Shown here: one piece after another, positions 44,275-53,800 of the stretch
Layout: every line of letters starts with the position of its first letter
Numbering within the stretch: the first letter of the stretch is position 1
Source of the DNA: DASQPJ01 sp036268355
GTDB lineage: Bacteria; Actinomycetota; Actinomycetes; Sporichthyales; Sporichthyaceae
Length of the DNA stretch: 64,000 nt
NCBI GenBank assembly: GCA_036268355.1
Contig: DATAUG010000261.1
Span: forward strand, 18,674-82,673
Direction of reading: 5' to 3'
The notes under the pieces: generated by a model
Database searches by the model: none
Told to the model about the DNA's origin: nothing
Seen by the model: only the letters and a program-made list of their open reading frames with translations
Made by a program: the position numbers and the translations under genes

Positions 44275-44525
44275 AAGCCAGAGATTACGGACGTTCCGTC
44301 TCGCGTCCGGAGATCATTGGGCCGTACGGGATCGCGCCACGCCGCCGCCGACCCGGCGCCGACCCAACGCCGTCAACCGTTCGGACGCGTCAGTGGCCGC
44401 AATGCTCACCCACCCCCAATGATCGAGCGGTGGCCGGCCGGCCGCCGTTCCCGTAGCCGGGAGAGGCGTGCCTCGGCGCCGGATGTCCGGACACGAAATG
44501 GCGTCCACTAGCGCAGGGGTTGTGG

Positions 44526-46049
44526 ATGAATCTGCGGGAGTACCTGACAATCATCCGCGAGCGATGGTTGATCGTGTCATTGACCGTCGGCTTGGCCGTG
44601 GGTCTGGGAGCGACGGCGGCATTTGCCAGTGCTCCCCAGTACCTTGCCTCGGTGCGCTTCTACATCTCCTCCCGGTATCTGGGCAACAACCTGAACGAAG
44701 CCCTGCAGGGTTCGTTGTTGTCCGAGCAGAAGATCAAGTCCTATGTCGACCTGGCCTCGGACCGCCGGATCCGGGAACAGGTCTCCCAGCAGGTGGGATT
44801 CCCGATCGCGGCCGGAGTCGTGACCGCCTCCTCCAAGGCGGACACCGTTCTGCTGACCCTCTCCGCGGTCGATCCGTCGCCGCGCCGTGCGCAGCAGATC
44901 GCGAACCTGGCGGCGAAGGACTTGGCAGATCTGGTGGCGGAGGTGGAGCGCCCCGACACCGGTCAGCCCGTCGTCGTCGCCCGCGAGATCCAGCCGGCTG
45001 CCCTGCCGACCATCCCCATCTCGCCGCACAAGGGCGTCGACCTCGGGCTGGGCCTGATCCTCGGGCTGATGGCAGGCATCTGCCTTGCCCTGGTACGCCA
45101 CAGCCTCGACCGCACGGTGAAGTCTCCGGAGGCTCTGGCGGAGCTGGCCGGCGCTCCCATTCTGGGCACCACGCAGTTCGACGCCAGCATCAGAACCCGG
45201 CCGCTGATCGTGCACGAACAGCCGCGTTCGCCTTCGGCCGAGGCGTTCCGGCAGTTGCGCACGAACCTGGAATACGTCGACCTGGACCACACCCACAAGG
45301 TGATGGTCGTGACCTCGGCGCTTCCGGACGAGGGCAAGACCACCATTGCCTGCAACCTGGCCATCGCATTGGCCCAGTCGGGCAACAAGGTGATCGTGGT
45401 CGAGGCCGATCTGCGCCGGCCGAAGGCAGCTTCCTACCTGGGCATGGAAAACGCAGTTGGGCTGACCACGGTACTGACCGGGCAGATCCCGCTCGAGGTG
45501 GCCGTGCAGCCCTGGCGGGGCGGGCTGCTGGACTTCCTCGGCGCCGGGGCGTTGCCGCCCAACCCGTCCGAGTTGCTGGCCTCCTCCCAGATGGCAGCGG
45601 TGCTGAGCGCGCTCAGCACCCGCTACGACGCGGTTATTCTCGACGCCGCCCCCACGGTTCCCGTCGCCGACGCGGTGGTGCTGGCAGCCCACAGCAACGG
45701 GGTGCTGTTCGTAGCCCGGCACGGCTGGGTGCGCGCCGAACAGGTCAAGTTCGCAACTGACACAATCCGGCGCGTCGGGGTGCCCGTGCTCGGGGTCGTC
45801 ATGTCGACGACGCCGCGTACCAAGCGCAGGTCGGGTCGTTACCAATACGGCTACACCTACGGATATACCGGATCCGGCCGATCCGCCGTACGAACCCAGG
45901 CGACCCCGGCCACCGCGTCCGTCCTGCCTTCGACCGTGCCCGCTGCGCCGCCGACCGCCGTGCCGACCGTCCCGGTGCATGCCGTGCCGACGCCGCGGAC
46001 CGGCAGCGGTCTCGGAGCTCCGCCGCCGCCCATCCGGGTTCTGCCGTGA
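44526..46049 (+). CDS. Wzz/BY-kinase fusion (polysaccharide co-polymerase tyrosine kinase)
   Basis: 507 residues. Chain-length (Wzz) domain with TM helices about 18-38 and 175-192, then cytoplasmic BY-kinase: Walker A SALPDEGKTTIACNLA, Walker A' VIVVEADLRRPKA, Walker B AVILDAAPTVPVADAV. A Tyr cluster RYQYGYTYGYTG near residue 440 is the expected autophosphorylation site; a Pro/Ala/Thr tail follows. Controls chain length and export of the polymer. ATG 44526 has AGGGG 6 nt upstream; a TTG at 44520 is possible. Confidence 0.92.
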   Translation: MNLREYLTIIRERWLIVSLTVGLAVGLGATAAFASAPQYLASVRFYISSRYLGNNLNEALQGSLLSEQKIKSYVDLASDRRIREQVSQQVGFPIAAGVVTASSKADTVLLTLSAVDPSPRRAQQIANLAAKDLADLVAEVERPDTGQPVVVAREIQPAALPTIPISPHKGVDLGLGLILGLMAGICLALVRHSLDRTVKSPEALAELAGAPILGTTQFDASIRTRPLIVHEQPRSPSAEAFRQLRTNLEYVDLDHTHKVMVVTSALPDEGKTTIACNLAIALAQSGNKVIVVEADLRRPKAASYLGMENAVGLTTVLTGQIPLEVAVQPWRGGLLDFLGAGALPPNPSELLASSQMAAVLSALSTRYDAVILDAAPTVPVADAVVLAAHSNGVLFVARHGWVRAEQVKFATDTIRRVGVPVLGVVMSTTPRTKRRSGRYQYGYTYGYTGSGRSAVRTQATPATASVLPSTVPAAPPTAVPTVPVHAVPTPRTGSGLGAPPPPIRVLP

Positions 46050-46162
46050 CCAGCTGGTTCCCGGGGTCCGCGACGGTGCTCCCGACCTGACCGGCCCACG
46101 CACATTCGGTCGCGGGAGTGCGGCCGATGCTTTCGACAATTTCCGACGGGGAGACCTGGGGC

Positions 46163-47101
46163 ATGACGACGATCTCGCGGGAAAGTGTCGTCCACGTCGC
46201 GGGCCATCGAGGTCTGGTGGGTTCGGCGGTGTGGCGGCACCTTTCCACGGCTGGGTTCACGAATCTGTTGGGGGAGTCCAGCTCGACGCTGGATCTGCGG
46301 GACCCGGCAGCCGTGAAGTCCTACTACGCACGCAACCGGCCGGACTATGTGATCCTGGCAGCTGCCCGGGTCGGTGGGATCCTGGCGAACAGCACCAGGC
46401 CGGCCGAGTTCCTCTCCGACAACCTTCGGATTCAGGTCAACGTCCTCGACTCGGCTCGCGAGTTCGGCGTCCGGAAACTGTTGTTCCTCGGCTCGAGCTG
46501 CATTTATCCGAAGCTGGCCCCGCAACCGATCGACGAGGAAGCGTTGCTGAGCGGGCCGTTGGAACCCACCAATTCGGCCTACGCCGTCGCGAAGATCGCC
46601 GGTATCCAACATGTCCAGGCCATCCGGGCGCAGTACGGGATGCCGTACATCAGCGCCATGCCGACGAATCTTTATGGCCCCGGTGACAATTTCGACCCCT
46701 TGGGGAGCCACGTTCTACCGGCGATGATCCGCAAGTTCCACGACGCTCGGGTTGCCGGCGCCGAGCGCGTCACCATGTGGGGCACGGGCACGCCCCGTCG
46801 GGAATTCCTGCATTCCGACGACCTGGCCCGCGCCTGCCTGACCCTGCTGGAGGAGTACGACGACCCGATGCCGATCAACGTCGGCGTGGGTACGGATCTC
46901 ACCATTGCCGAATTGGCTCGCGAGGTGGCGGACGTGGTCGGTTGGCAGGGCGAGATCTGCTGGGACCCGGGCAAGCCCGATGGCACGCCCCGGAAACTGC
47001 TGAACATCGATCGGATCGCCCGACTGGGTTGGAAGGCGGAGATCGCCCTGGACGACGGTCTGCGCGAGACCTACCGCTGGTTCCTGGACAACAGCGCGTG
47101 A
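46163..47101 (+). CDS. fcl: GDP-L-fucose synthase
   Basis: 312 residues. Extended SDR with VAGHRGLVGSAVWRHL (cofactor), LGSSCIYPK and YAVAKIAGI (Ser, Tyr, Lys), NLYGPGDNF and the C-terminal KPDGTPRKLLN block characteristic of Fcl/WcaG. Makes GDP-L-fucose from GDP-4-keto-6-deoxy-mannose. ATG 46163 with GGGGAGA upstream. No gmd, which provides its substrate, is in the window. GTGA overlap with the following glycosyltransferase. Confidence 0.95.
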   Translation: MTTISRESVVHVAGHRGLVGSAVWRHLSTAGFTNLLGESSSTLDLRDPAAVKSYYARNRPDYVILAAARVGGILANSTRPAEFLSDNLRIQVNVLDSAREFGVRKLLFLGSSCIYPKLAPQPIDEEALLSGPLEPTNSAYAVAKIAGIQHVQAIRAQYGMPYISAMPTNLYGPGDNFDPLGSHVLPAMIRKFHDARVAGAERVTMWGTGTPRREFLHSDDLARACLTLLEEYDDPMPINVGVGTDLTIAELAREVADVVGWQGEICWDPGKPDGTPRKLLNIDRIARLGWKAEIALDDGLRETYRWFLDNSA

Positions 47102-48405
47102 AGCCACGATCGACGGACGCGGCGGTGATTCCGGCACAGCCGGACCGACGTCGAACTGTCGCACCCGTGCCGCGGCTGAACGCCGGCCGGATCGTCATCG
47201 CGGGCATCAACTACTGGCCTGAACCGACCGGCATCGGGCCCTACACCACCGAGTTGGCCGAGTACCTGGCTGCGCGGGCGCAGTCGGTCGAGGTACTCAC
47301 CGGCTTGCCGTCCTATCCCGAGTGGACCGTGCCGCCGGCCTACCGCCGCGGGATGCGTTTCCACGAGCGACGTGGCGGTGTGGCGATCACCCGGGTCAAG
47401 CACTACGTCCCGAGCACCCAGGACGTCGCGCGCCGTGGTCTCTACGAACTGTCGTTCGTGGCCAACGCATTGGCGGCGCCGACAACCACTCGTCCCAACC
47501 TGGTGATCGGAGTGTCCCCGGCCCTCGGTGGTGCGGTGGCCGCCGCAGCCCTGGCGGCGCGCACCAAGGCCCGCCTCGTGGTGATCGTCCAGGATCTGGT
47601 GGGCGCGGCGGCCGATCAGAGCGGTATCGGAGGCGGTCGCGGTGTCGCGGGAACGGTCAGCCGAATGGAGGGCGCGGTGCTTCGACGCGCCTGCGCCGTC
47701 GTGGTGGTCAGCGACGCGTTCCGAGCCCGTCTGGACCACTACGGGGTGATCTCCTCGAAGGTGCACGTGGTGCCGAACTGGTCACGCGTCGGGCGGCCGC
47801 CCGGTGACCGCGCGGCTATGCGGGCCCGGCTCGGGTGGGGACCGGACGTCACGATCGCCCTGCACGCCGGAAACATGGGACTCAAACAGGGACTGGAGAA
47901 CGTCATTGCGGCCGCGCGACTGACGCAAGCCGACCCGAACCTCCGCTGGGTGCTGATGGGCGAAGGTTCCCAACGCTCGCAATTGTGGCGCGCGGCCGCC
48001 GGAATGCCGAACCTGCAGTTCCTGCCGCTCTGCCAAGCCGCCGACTACCCCGCGGTGCTGGACGCCGCCGACATTCTGCTGCTCAACGAACGTGGCAGCG
48101 TGCACGAGATGAGCTTGCCCAGCAAGCTGACCAGCTACTTCGCCAGCGGCCGCCCGGTGGCGGCGGCGGTCCGGTCGGACGGAGCGGCGGCCACCGAACT
48201 CGCCCGGGCCGGGGCACCCGCCCCGGTCCCGCCCGGCGAGCCGGCCCAGTTGGTGCGACTGGTGCGTGAACTCGCCGCGATCGCGGACCGTAGCGCGGCG
48301 TACGGACGCCAGGCGCGGGCATACGCCGATCGGAACCTTGGCCACGAGCAGGCGATGCTGCGGATGGAAGCTGTCCTCTGCGGCCGTGCCACCGTGGCGA
48401 TCTGA
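47098..48405 (+). CDS. WcaI-like glycosyltransferase (GT4 family)
   Basis: 435 residues, GT-B fold. N-terminal INYWPEPTGIGPYTTELAEYL, LTGLPSYPEWTVPP and FVANALAAP match colanic-acid WcaI-type transferases; VVVVSDAFRARL and VPNWSRV follow, and HAGNMGLKQGLENVI begins the nucleotide-sugar domain with the donor-binding LLLNERGSVHEMSLPSKLTSYFA. Probably fucosyl- or another sugar transfer onto the lipid-linked repeat. GTG 47098 overlaps the fcl stop (GTGA). Confidence 0.9.
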   Translation: MKPRSTDAAVIPAQPDRRRTVAPVPRLNAGRIVIAGINYWPEPTGIGPYTTELAEYLAARAQSVEVLTGLPSYPEWTVPPAYRRGMRFHERRGGVAITRVKHYVPSTQDVARRGLYELSFVANALAAPTTTRPNLVIGVSPALGGAVAAAALAARTKARLVVIVQDLVGAAADQSGIGGGRGVAGTVSRMEGAVLRRACAVVVVSDAFRARLDHYGVISSKVHVVPNWSRVGRPPGDRAAMRARLGWGPDVTIALHAGNMGLKQGLENVIAAARLTQADPNLRWVLMGEGSQRSQLWRAAAGMPNLQFLPLCQAADYPAVLDAADILLLNERGSVHEMSLPSKLTSYFASGRPVAAAVRSDGAAATELARAGAPAPVPPGEPAQLVRLVRELAAIADRSAAYGRQARAYADRNLGHEQAMLRMEAVLCGRATVAI

Positions 48406-48424
48406 CGCTGGGTCGGGGACCGTG

Positions 48425-50266
48425 ATGGGCGTTGCATCTCACCTCGGCCGGCGGTCACCGTCGGTCGGGACACGCGGCCGCATCCCACATCAACAGCGCA
48501 CCCCCTGCCGAATTCCGGGCGGGGGGCGCGGGCGGCGGGTACGGACACCGCTGCTGTCGGCTGCCGCGTTGCTGACCGCAGGCACAGCCTGGATCGGTGT
48601 CACGGCATTTCTCGGGCGCCACGAATTGGAGGTGGCGCGCGCGGAATCGGAGCAGTTGCGTACGCAGCTGTCCGCCGGTCAACTGACCTCGGCTCGTGCC
48701 ACCGCCGCCGGCCTCCACCGGCACACCTGGCGGGCACAGGCGTTGACGGCCGGGCCCGCCTGGGCCCTGGGGGCGCACGTGCCGATCCTGGGACGCCCGT
48801 TGGTGGTGGCTCGTGGGCTGGCGCAGGCGAGCGAGGAGTTGGCCGGACGCGCGATCCCGCAGGCGATCGCCGCCGCGACCCGGATCGGACCGGGTCGGCT
48901 GCGCTCGGCCGACGGTCGGATCGATCTGGCCACCCTGCGTCAGGTCGAGCCGGCCGTCGAAGCGGTGGCGGCATCGGTCCGCCGGGCGGCGGCCATCACC
49001 GAGTCGTTGCCGCCGCAGACCTGGCTGCACCCGCTGGACCGGGCCGCAGCGACGGCGCAGATCGAGGTCGGCAAACTGAGGCGGGTCGCGACCCAGGCGG
49101 TGACTGTCAGCCGGATCCTGCCGACCCTGTTCGGCGAGGGCCATCCCCGTACCTATTTCGTCGCATTCCAGAACGATGCCGAGGCGCGGGGAACCGGCGG
49201 TCTTCCGGGAGCGTTCGCGATCCTCCAGGCGACCGACGGTCGGCTGGAGTTCAAGAATTTCTACCCGGACACCGAACTCGCCGGAGTCAGCGCTGATGTG
49301 AATCTGGGTGAGGCGTACGACACGCTGTGGGGAAAAGGGGTCACCGAGAACATTTACGTGAACAGCAACATAAGCCCCCATTTCCCGGATGCGGCACGTA
49401 TCTGGGCAGCAATGTGGCGGCAGAAGACCGGGCAGGTCGTGGATGGTGCACTGGCCCTGGATCCGGAGACCCTGAGCTACCTGCTCGCGGTCACCGGCCC
49501 GGCCGCCCTGCCGGACGGGGAGCAGGTCACGGCAGCAAACGTGGTGGAGCTGACGCAGAACTCCAGCTACTTGAGATTCGGCGCGGACAGCGCCGGTCGT
49601 AAGCAGTATCTGATCGATGTGGCACGTGTGGTGGCCCAGAAGTTGACCGCGGCGCACGGTGCGGAGGCAGGTCTCCTGGAGGCCGTCGTCCGCGCCGCCG
49701 GTGCGCGCCGCCTGATGCTGTGGAGCGCCGACCCGGCCTTGCAGGCCGACATCGAACGACTGCCGGTCTCCGGTTCGGTGCCCCAGACAACGGCTCCTTA
49801 TGCGGCGCTGACCGTCATCAATGACGGAGGCAACAAGCTCGACTACTACCTCGACAGGTCATTGCGTTGGGAGGCCACCACCTGCGGCGCGACCCGCGCG
49901 GTGACGGTCACCGTAGAACTTCGTAATTCCGTGCCGGCCGACATCTCCAGTCCGTGGATAACTGCCCGCAGTGACCACCCGGAATATCCGGTTCGGCCCG
50001 GCGACAATCGGGTGCTGGTCTACTACGCGGCGACGGACGGCGCGCAGCTCGTATCGGCCACCCTGGACGGCCACCGGCAGTTCATCGGTTCGGGGATCGA
50101 ACGGGGTCATCCGGTGTTCAGCCTCGACGTCGAACTGCCCCGGATGCAGGCCCGTCGAATCGTCCTGAACCTGCTCGAACCGGCCGGTCCGGACACCCCG
50201 ATCGTGCCCGAGCAGCCCCTGGTACGGCCGATGCAAATCAGCCTCGCCCAACACCGTTGCGAGTGA
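48425..50266 (+). CDS. DUF4012 domain protein
   Basis: 613 residues. One TM helix near the N-terminus (LLSAAALLTAGTAWIGVTAF), then an extracytoplasmic domain. DUF4012 signature: FVAFQNDAEARGTGGLPGAFAIL, NINYV-like ENIYVNSNISPHFPDAARIWAAM and DGALALDPETLSYLLAVTGP. Such proteins recur in actinobacterial polysaccharide clusters; activity unknown. ATG 48425 with GGGGA upstream. The gene ends inside a 10-bp inverted repeat (50264-50297). Confidence 0.85.
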   Translation: MGVASHLGRRSPSVGTRGRIPHQQRTPCRIPGGGRGRRVRTPLLSAAALLTAGTAWIGVTAFLGRHELEVARAESEQLRTQLSAGQLTSARATAAGLHRHTWRAQALTAGPAWALGAHVPILGRPLVVARGLAQASEELAGRAIPQAIAAATRIGPGRLRSADGRIDLATLRQVEPAVEAVAASVRRAAAITESLPPQTWLHPLDRAAATAQIEVGKLRRVATQAVTVSRILPTLFGEGHPRTYFVAFQNDAEARGTGGLPGAFAILQATDGRLEFKNFYPDTELAGVSADVNLGEAYDTLWGKGVTENIYVNSNISPHFPDAARIWAAMWRQKTGQVVDGALALDPETLSYLLAVTGPAALPDGEQVTAANVVELTQNSSYLRFGADSAGRKQYLIDVARVVAQKLTAAHGAEAGLLEAVVRAAGARRLMLWSADPALQADIERLPVSGSVPQTTAPYAALTVINDGGNKLDYYLDRSLRWEATTCGATRAVTVTVELRNSVPADISSPWITARSDHPEYPVRPGDNRVLVYYAATDGAQLVSATLDGHRQFIGSGIERGHPVFSLDVELPRMQARRIVLNLLEPAGPDTPIVPEQPLVRPMQISLAQHRCE

Positions 50267-50297
50267 ATTCTGCCGCGCAACAATCGTGCAGAATTCA
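50264..50297. terminator. Hairpin at the DUF4012 stop codon
   Basis: TGAATTCTGC (50264-50273) and GCAGAATTCA (50288-50297) are perfect complements with a 14-nt loop; the left arm includes the stop codon. The following ~220 bp to the sugar-transferase start are AT-richer than the surroundings and probably hold its promoter. Confidence 0.6.
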
Positions 50298-50517
50298 TGT
50301 CCTGCGCGGCATTTCAGCTGTACCGCCGGCAGTGACCGGGTCAAGGCATTGGGCCATTCGACGGAAGCCGCGACAAGTTTCAGTATTGGGCAAACTTCAG
50401 CCCGCGGTTGCGCTTGAATTCTGCTGCTGGTGAATACATTGTCGGTTTGGGTATCCGGGCCGGACGTGCGGGATGCGGCGGCAACAGCGCGTGGTGTGAC
50501 GGTGTCAGGGGGGCACA

Positions 50518-52083
50518 GTGACGCAGGAACGTGCGATGGATTCGGATCTTTCCGACACTGCGCACTCCACGCTGCCGGCACCACGGCGCCCCAGAATTGT
50601 GCCCGCGCCTTCCGGCACTTTCACCGCAGAAGCCCACGATCCGGCCGAGGCGGTGGGACGTCCGGGCCTGGGCGCTGCCGTGCCGCGGCGACTGGACTGG
50701 CGGCGCCGCGGCCGCGCCCTGGCGCTGCTGTGCGACATCGGCTCAGCCGTCGTGGCGCTGGGCGTCACTCGTTCGGTGGATCCGGAGGGGCCCACGGGCG
50801 GTTGGGCGGTCTTCGGGCTTCCGCTGGTCGTTGCCTGGGTCGGCCTGATCGGGGTGAACCGGGGTTATCGATTGAGTTCGGTCGGCTCCGGGACCGTGGA
50901 GTGGCGCGGCGTGCTCAGCGCCGGGGTGCAACTCCTGGGCTCGGTCGCGTTGCTCTCGGTCAGCATCGACCGGCAGGCGGGCGCCGACCTTGTCGGAATG
51001 GTTCCGCTGCTGGTCGTCCTGAGTCTGGCTGCGCGTTGGGTCCAGTCACGAGGAGTGCGCCGGGCATGGGCCCGGGGTCATCGCCTGCGGCGTGCGGTGC
51101 TGATCGGCTCGTCCGAGGCGGTCGCCGCGGATTGTCGGCGGCTGGCCGCGGAGACCGACCACGGGATCATGGCCGTGGGTGCCTGCCTGACCGGGTCGCC
51201 GCGCGACCTGGGCGGTATCCCGGTCGGCTGCTTGCCGGAATCCATCGACGAGATCACCGAGCTGCACTCGATGGTCGGGGCCACCGCGGCGGATCTGGTC
51301 GTGGTGCTGCCCAGCGCCGGAATTGCGGGCGACGAATTGCGACGCCTGGCCTGGCGGCTGGAGTCGATCGGAGTGGAGCTCCTGCTGTGCGCCGGGATCA
51401 TCGAGACGGTCCGGCACCGGGTCACGATCCGGTCGGTCGGGCATGCGCCGCTGTTCCATGTGTCGCCGGCGCGATTGTCCGGGCCGTCCCGGCTCATGAA
51501 GGGGGCCTTCGATCGGATCGGGGCGGCGGTCGGCCTGATCGTGGCGGGTCCGCTGTTGATCCTCGTCGCGGTCGCCATCTGGTCCACCGACGGCGCGGCG
51601 CCGTTCTTCTGTCAGACCAGGATCGGTCGTGGCGGACGGCCGTTCCGGATCCTCAAGTTCCGCACCATGGTCGTCGATGCCGAGGAGCTCAAGGCCGAAC
51701 TGCTCGGACTCAACGAGAGCGACGGCGCGCTCTTCAAGATTGCCGGCGATCCCCGGACCACGCCGATAGGCAAGGTGCTTCGGCGATACTCGATCGACGA
51801 GCTGCCACAGTTGATCAACGTGCTGCGCGGCGAGATGTCGCTGGTGGGTCCGCGACCGCCGCTGCCGGAGGAGGTCGCGGCGTACTCCCCGGACATGCTT
51901 CGTCGGTTGCTCGTGAAGCCCGGCATGACCGGACTGTGGCAGGTCAGCGGCCGCTCCACGCTCTCCTGGGCGCAGACCGAGATCCTCGACCTTCGCTACG
52001 TCGAGAACTGGTCGTTGGCGTTCGACCTGATGATCCTGGCCCGCACCGCCCGCGCGGTCATCGGCGGTTCGGGAGCCTGTTGA
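50518..52083 (+). CDS. Polyprenyl-phosphate sugar-1-phosphate transferase (WbaP/CpsE type)
   Basis: 521 residues. N-terminal helices, a Rossmann-like middle domain (LRRAVLIGSSEAVAADC), a TM/re-entrant helix (AVGLIVAGPLLILVAVAIW) and the catalytic C-terminal domain with PFFCQTRIGRGGRPFRILKF, YSIDELPQLINVLRGEMSLVGPRP and KPGMTGLWQVSGRS. Starts repeat-unit synthesis by placing the first sugar phosphate on undecaprenyl phosphate. GTG 50518 with AGGGGGG 4 nt upstream. One base separates its stop from the next ATG. Confidence 0.94.
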   Translation: MTQERAMDSDLSDTAHSTLPAPRRPRIVPAPSGTFTAEAHDPAEAVGRPGLGAAVPRRLDWRRRGRALALLCDIGSAVVALGVTRSVDPEGPTGGWAVFGLPLVVAWVGLIGVNRGYRLSSVGSGTVEWRGVLSAGVQLLGSVALLSVSIDRQAGADLVGMVPLLVVLSLAARWVQSRGVRRAWARGHRLRRAVLIGSSEAVAADCRRLAAETDHGIMAVGACLTGSPRDLGGIPVGCLPESIDEITELHSMVGATAADLVVVLPSAGIAGDELRRLAWRLESIGVELLLCAGIIETVRHRVTIRSVGHAPLFHVSPARLSGPSRLMKGAFDRIGAAVGLIVAGPLLILVAVAIWSTDGAAPFFCQTRIGRGGRPFRILKFRTMVVDAEELKAELLGLNESDGALFKIAGDPRTTPIGKVLRRYSIDELPQLINVLRGEMSLVGPRPPLPEEVAAYSPDMLRRLLVKPGMTGLWQVSGRSTLSWAQTEILDLRYVENWSLAFDLMILARTARAVIGGSGAC

Positions 52084-52084
52084 C

Positions 52085-52954
52085 ATGACGGTTCATCAGA
52101 AGATCGCCGAGCAGGTTCGGCGCCATGAAACGGCCTACTGCTGGGCCGTGAAGGCGGTGCACTGTTCGGCAGTCCGAACGGCCACCGGCCTGCCTGCCCG
52201 GCGTGCCGCTCGCAAGCACCTGAGCGGTGGCGACGCCTTGATAGCCGACATACGTGCGCCGATGGGTATGGGGGGGATCCTCAGCTGGTCGGGGCGGGCG
52301 CTGGAAATGGCCGAACGGCTCCGCGCACCGGTCGGAGTGCGGTTCTCCGCTCCCACGTATCAGCCGGATGAGCCGGTCGCCGACTGGTTGGACTCCTACT
52401 TCGTCCGCACCCGGCCCTGCCCCCGGGCAGCCGCGGTGCTGTCGGCGAGCGCCCTGCCGCTGGCTCGGACCTGGCGGATCCCCGAATTGGCGCCGCGGGT
52501 CTGGGAATACCTGTCCATCCGACCCGAAATGATCTGCCAGGCACGCGGCATCCCGTTCTCCGACTATGCCGCGGTACATTTCCGCGGCGGCGACAAGTAC
52601 CTGGAGGCGCCTCGAGTGCCTTACGAGCTGGTGCTGCGGCGGGTCGAGGAACAGATGCGCCAGGACGGGCTGTACAAGTTGTTCGTCGCCAGCGATGAGC
52701 CGGGCTTCGTGGCGTTGGCCCGTGAGCACTTCGGGTCCGACTGCTGGTCGCTGCCCCTGCGGGCCGTCACGGTGGACGGTCGCCCGCCGCACTTCAGCGA
52801 CATTCCCGGGCAGACCAAGGCCGAGGAGGCCTTGACCACGATGACCCTGCTGGCCGGTTCTCGGCTGTGCGTGCGTACCGAGTCGCTGATGTCCGAGTGG
52901 GCGATGACCCTTCCGGGTGACCGGCGCGTTGTTCTTGTCGGGCCGAACAGTTGA
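52085..52954 (+). CDS. Putative fucosyltransferase (NodZ/FUT8/POFUT-type GT-B fold)
   Basis: 289 residues. HFRGGDK at 165-171 matches the donor-binding His-x-Arg-x-x-Asp motif of GT23/GT11/O-fucosyltransferase enzymes, followed by LFVASDEPGFVALAREHFG and ALTTMTLLAGSRLCVRTESLMSEWA, the second superfamily block. The family uses GDP-fucose, and fcl lies upstream in the same cluster, so fucosyl transfer is a strong inference. N-terminal ~100 residues not recognised. No signal peptide. ATG 52085. Confidence 0.68.
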   Translation: MTVHQKIAEQVRRHETAYCWAVKAVHCSAVRTATGLPARRAARKHLSGGDALIADIRAPMGMGGILSWSGRALEMAERLRAPVGVRFSAPTYQPDEPVADWLDSYFVRTRPCPRAAAVLSASALPLARTWRIPELAPRVWEYLSIRPEMICQARGIPFSDYAAVHFRGGDKYLEAPRVPYELVLRRVEEQMRQDGLYKLFVASDEPGFVALAREHFGSDCWSLPLRAVTVDGRPPHFSDIPGQTKAEEALTTMTLLAGSRLCVRTESLMSEWAMTLPGDRRVVLVGPNS

Positions 52955-52969
52955 GAGGATGACCCGAAG

Positions 52970-53695
52970 ATGATGCGTGAAAAACTCCGCGGAACTCCCT
53001 GGTACGGCCCGTTGAAGATTGCGCAGAACTCATTGCCTGCGCAGCGGGAGTTGAGAGCGCGGCGCCGGACGCTCTACCGCGAGTTCGTGGACCGCCGGTC
53101 GCTCTGCTTCGACATCGGCGCCAACATGGGAAACCGTACCGAGATATTTCTCGCGCTGGGTGCCCGTGTGGTGGCGCTGGAACCGCAGGCGGTATGCGTG
53201 CGCTCGCTGAAGTGCCGATTCCCGATGACCGAACGGCTGGTCGTGATACCCATGGGTGTGGGTGCGGTCGCCGGCACCGCGACGTTGTACGAGTCGGTGG
53301 AGCACGTTCTTTCCACGCTGTCGTTGGAAACGGTGCGGAACCCGTTGAACGCGTCGCCGTTCGCCGCGAGCTACGACGTCGGGATCACCACCTTGGACGC
53401 CCTGATCGCGGTGTTCGGTATGCCGGACTTCGTGAAGATAGACGTCGAGGGTTACGAGCCGGAGGTCCTCCGGGGTCTGCACCAAGCGCCGCGGGCGCTG
53501 TCCGTTGAGTACAACCCGTCCAAGCTTCCGCAACTGGTCGAATGCCTGGGCCTGCTCGACGCCCTGGGTGATTACGAGTTCAGCTTCTCAGCCGGCGAGT
53601 CGATGGTCTTTGCCACCGGGTGGATGTCGGCGACCGAGATCGTGGGCACACTGCCCGGCAACGAGTTCGGCGATGTCTACGCCAGATTGCGCTAG
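52970..53695 (+). CDS. FkbM-family methyltransferase
   Basis: 241 residues. SAM motif LCFDIGANMGNRTEIFLALGARV with VVALEPQAVCVRSL, and the FkbM C-terminal block MPDFVKIDVEGYEPEVLRGLHQ. FkbM enzymes O-methylate sugars or polyketides, so a methylated sugar in the polymer is likely. 15 bp after the putative fucosyltransferase gene. Confidence 0.92.
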   Translation: MMREKLRGTPWYGPLKIAQNSLPAQRELRARRRTLYREFVDRRSLCFDIGANMGNRTEIFLALGARVVALEPQAVCVRSLKCRFPMTERLVVIPMGVGAVAGTATLYESVEHVLSTLSLETVRNPLNASPFAASYDVGITTLDALIAVFGMPDFVKIDVEGYEPEVLRGLHQAPRALSVEYNPSKLPQLVECLGLLDALGDYEFSFSAGESMVFATGWMSATEIVGTLPGNEFGDVYARLR

Positions 53696-53800
53696 CGCCC
53701 TCGGCGCCACCGGTCGCCCGGCCGCACGCATGGCGTAGCGGCCGATCCGCCCGCGGCTCGGGGAATTATGCTCGAGCTAAATCGGCCACGGGTGGGGACC

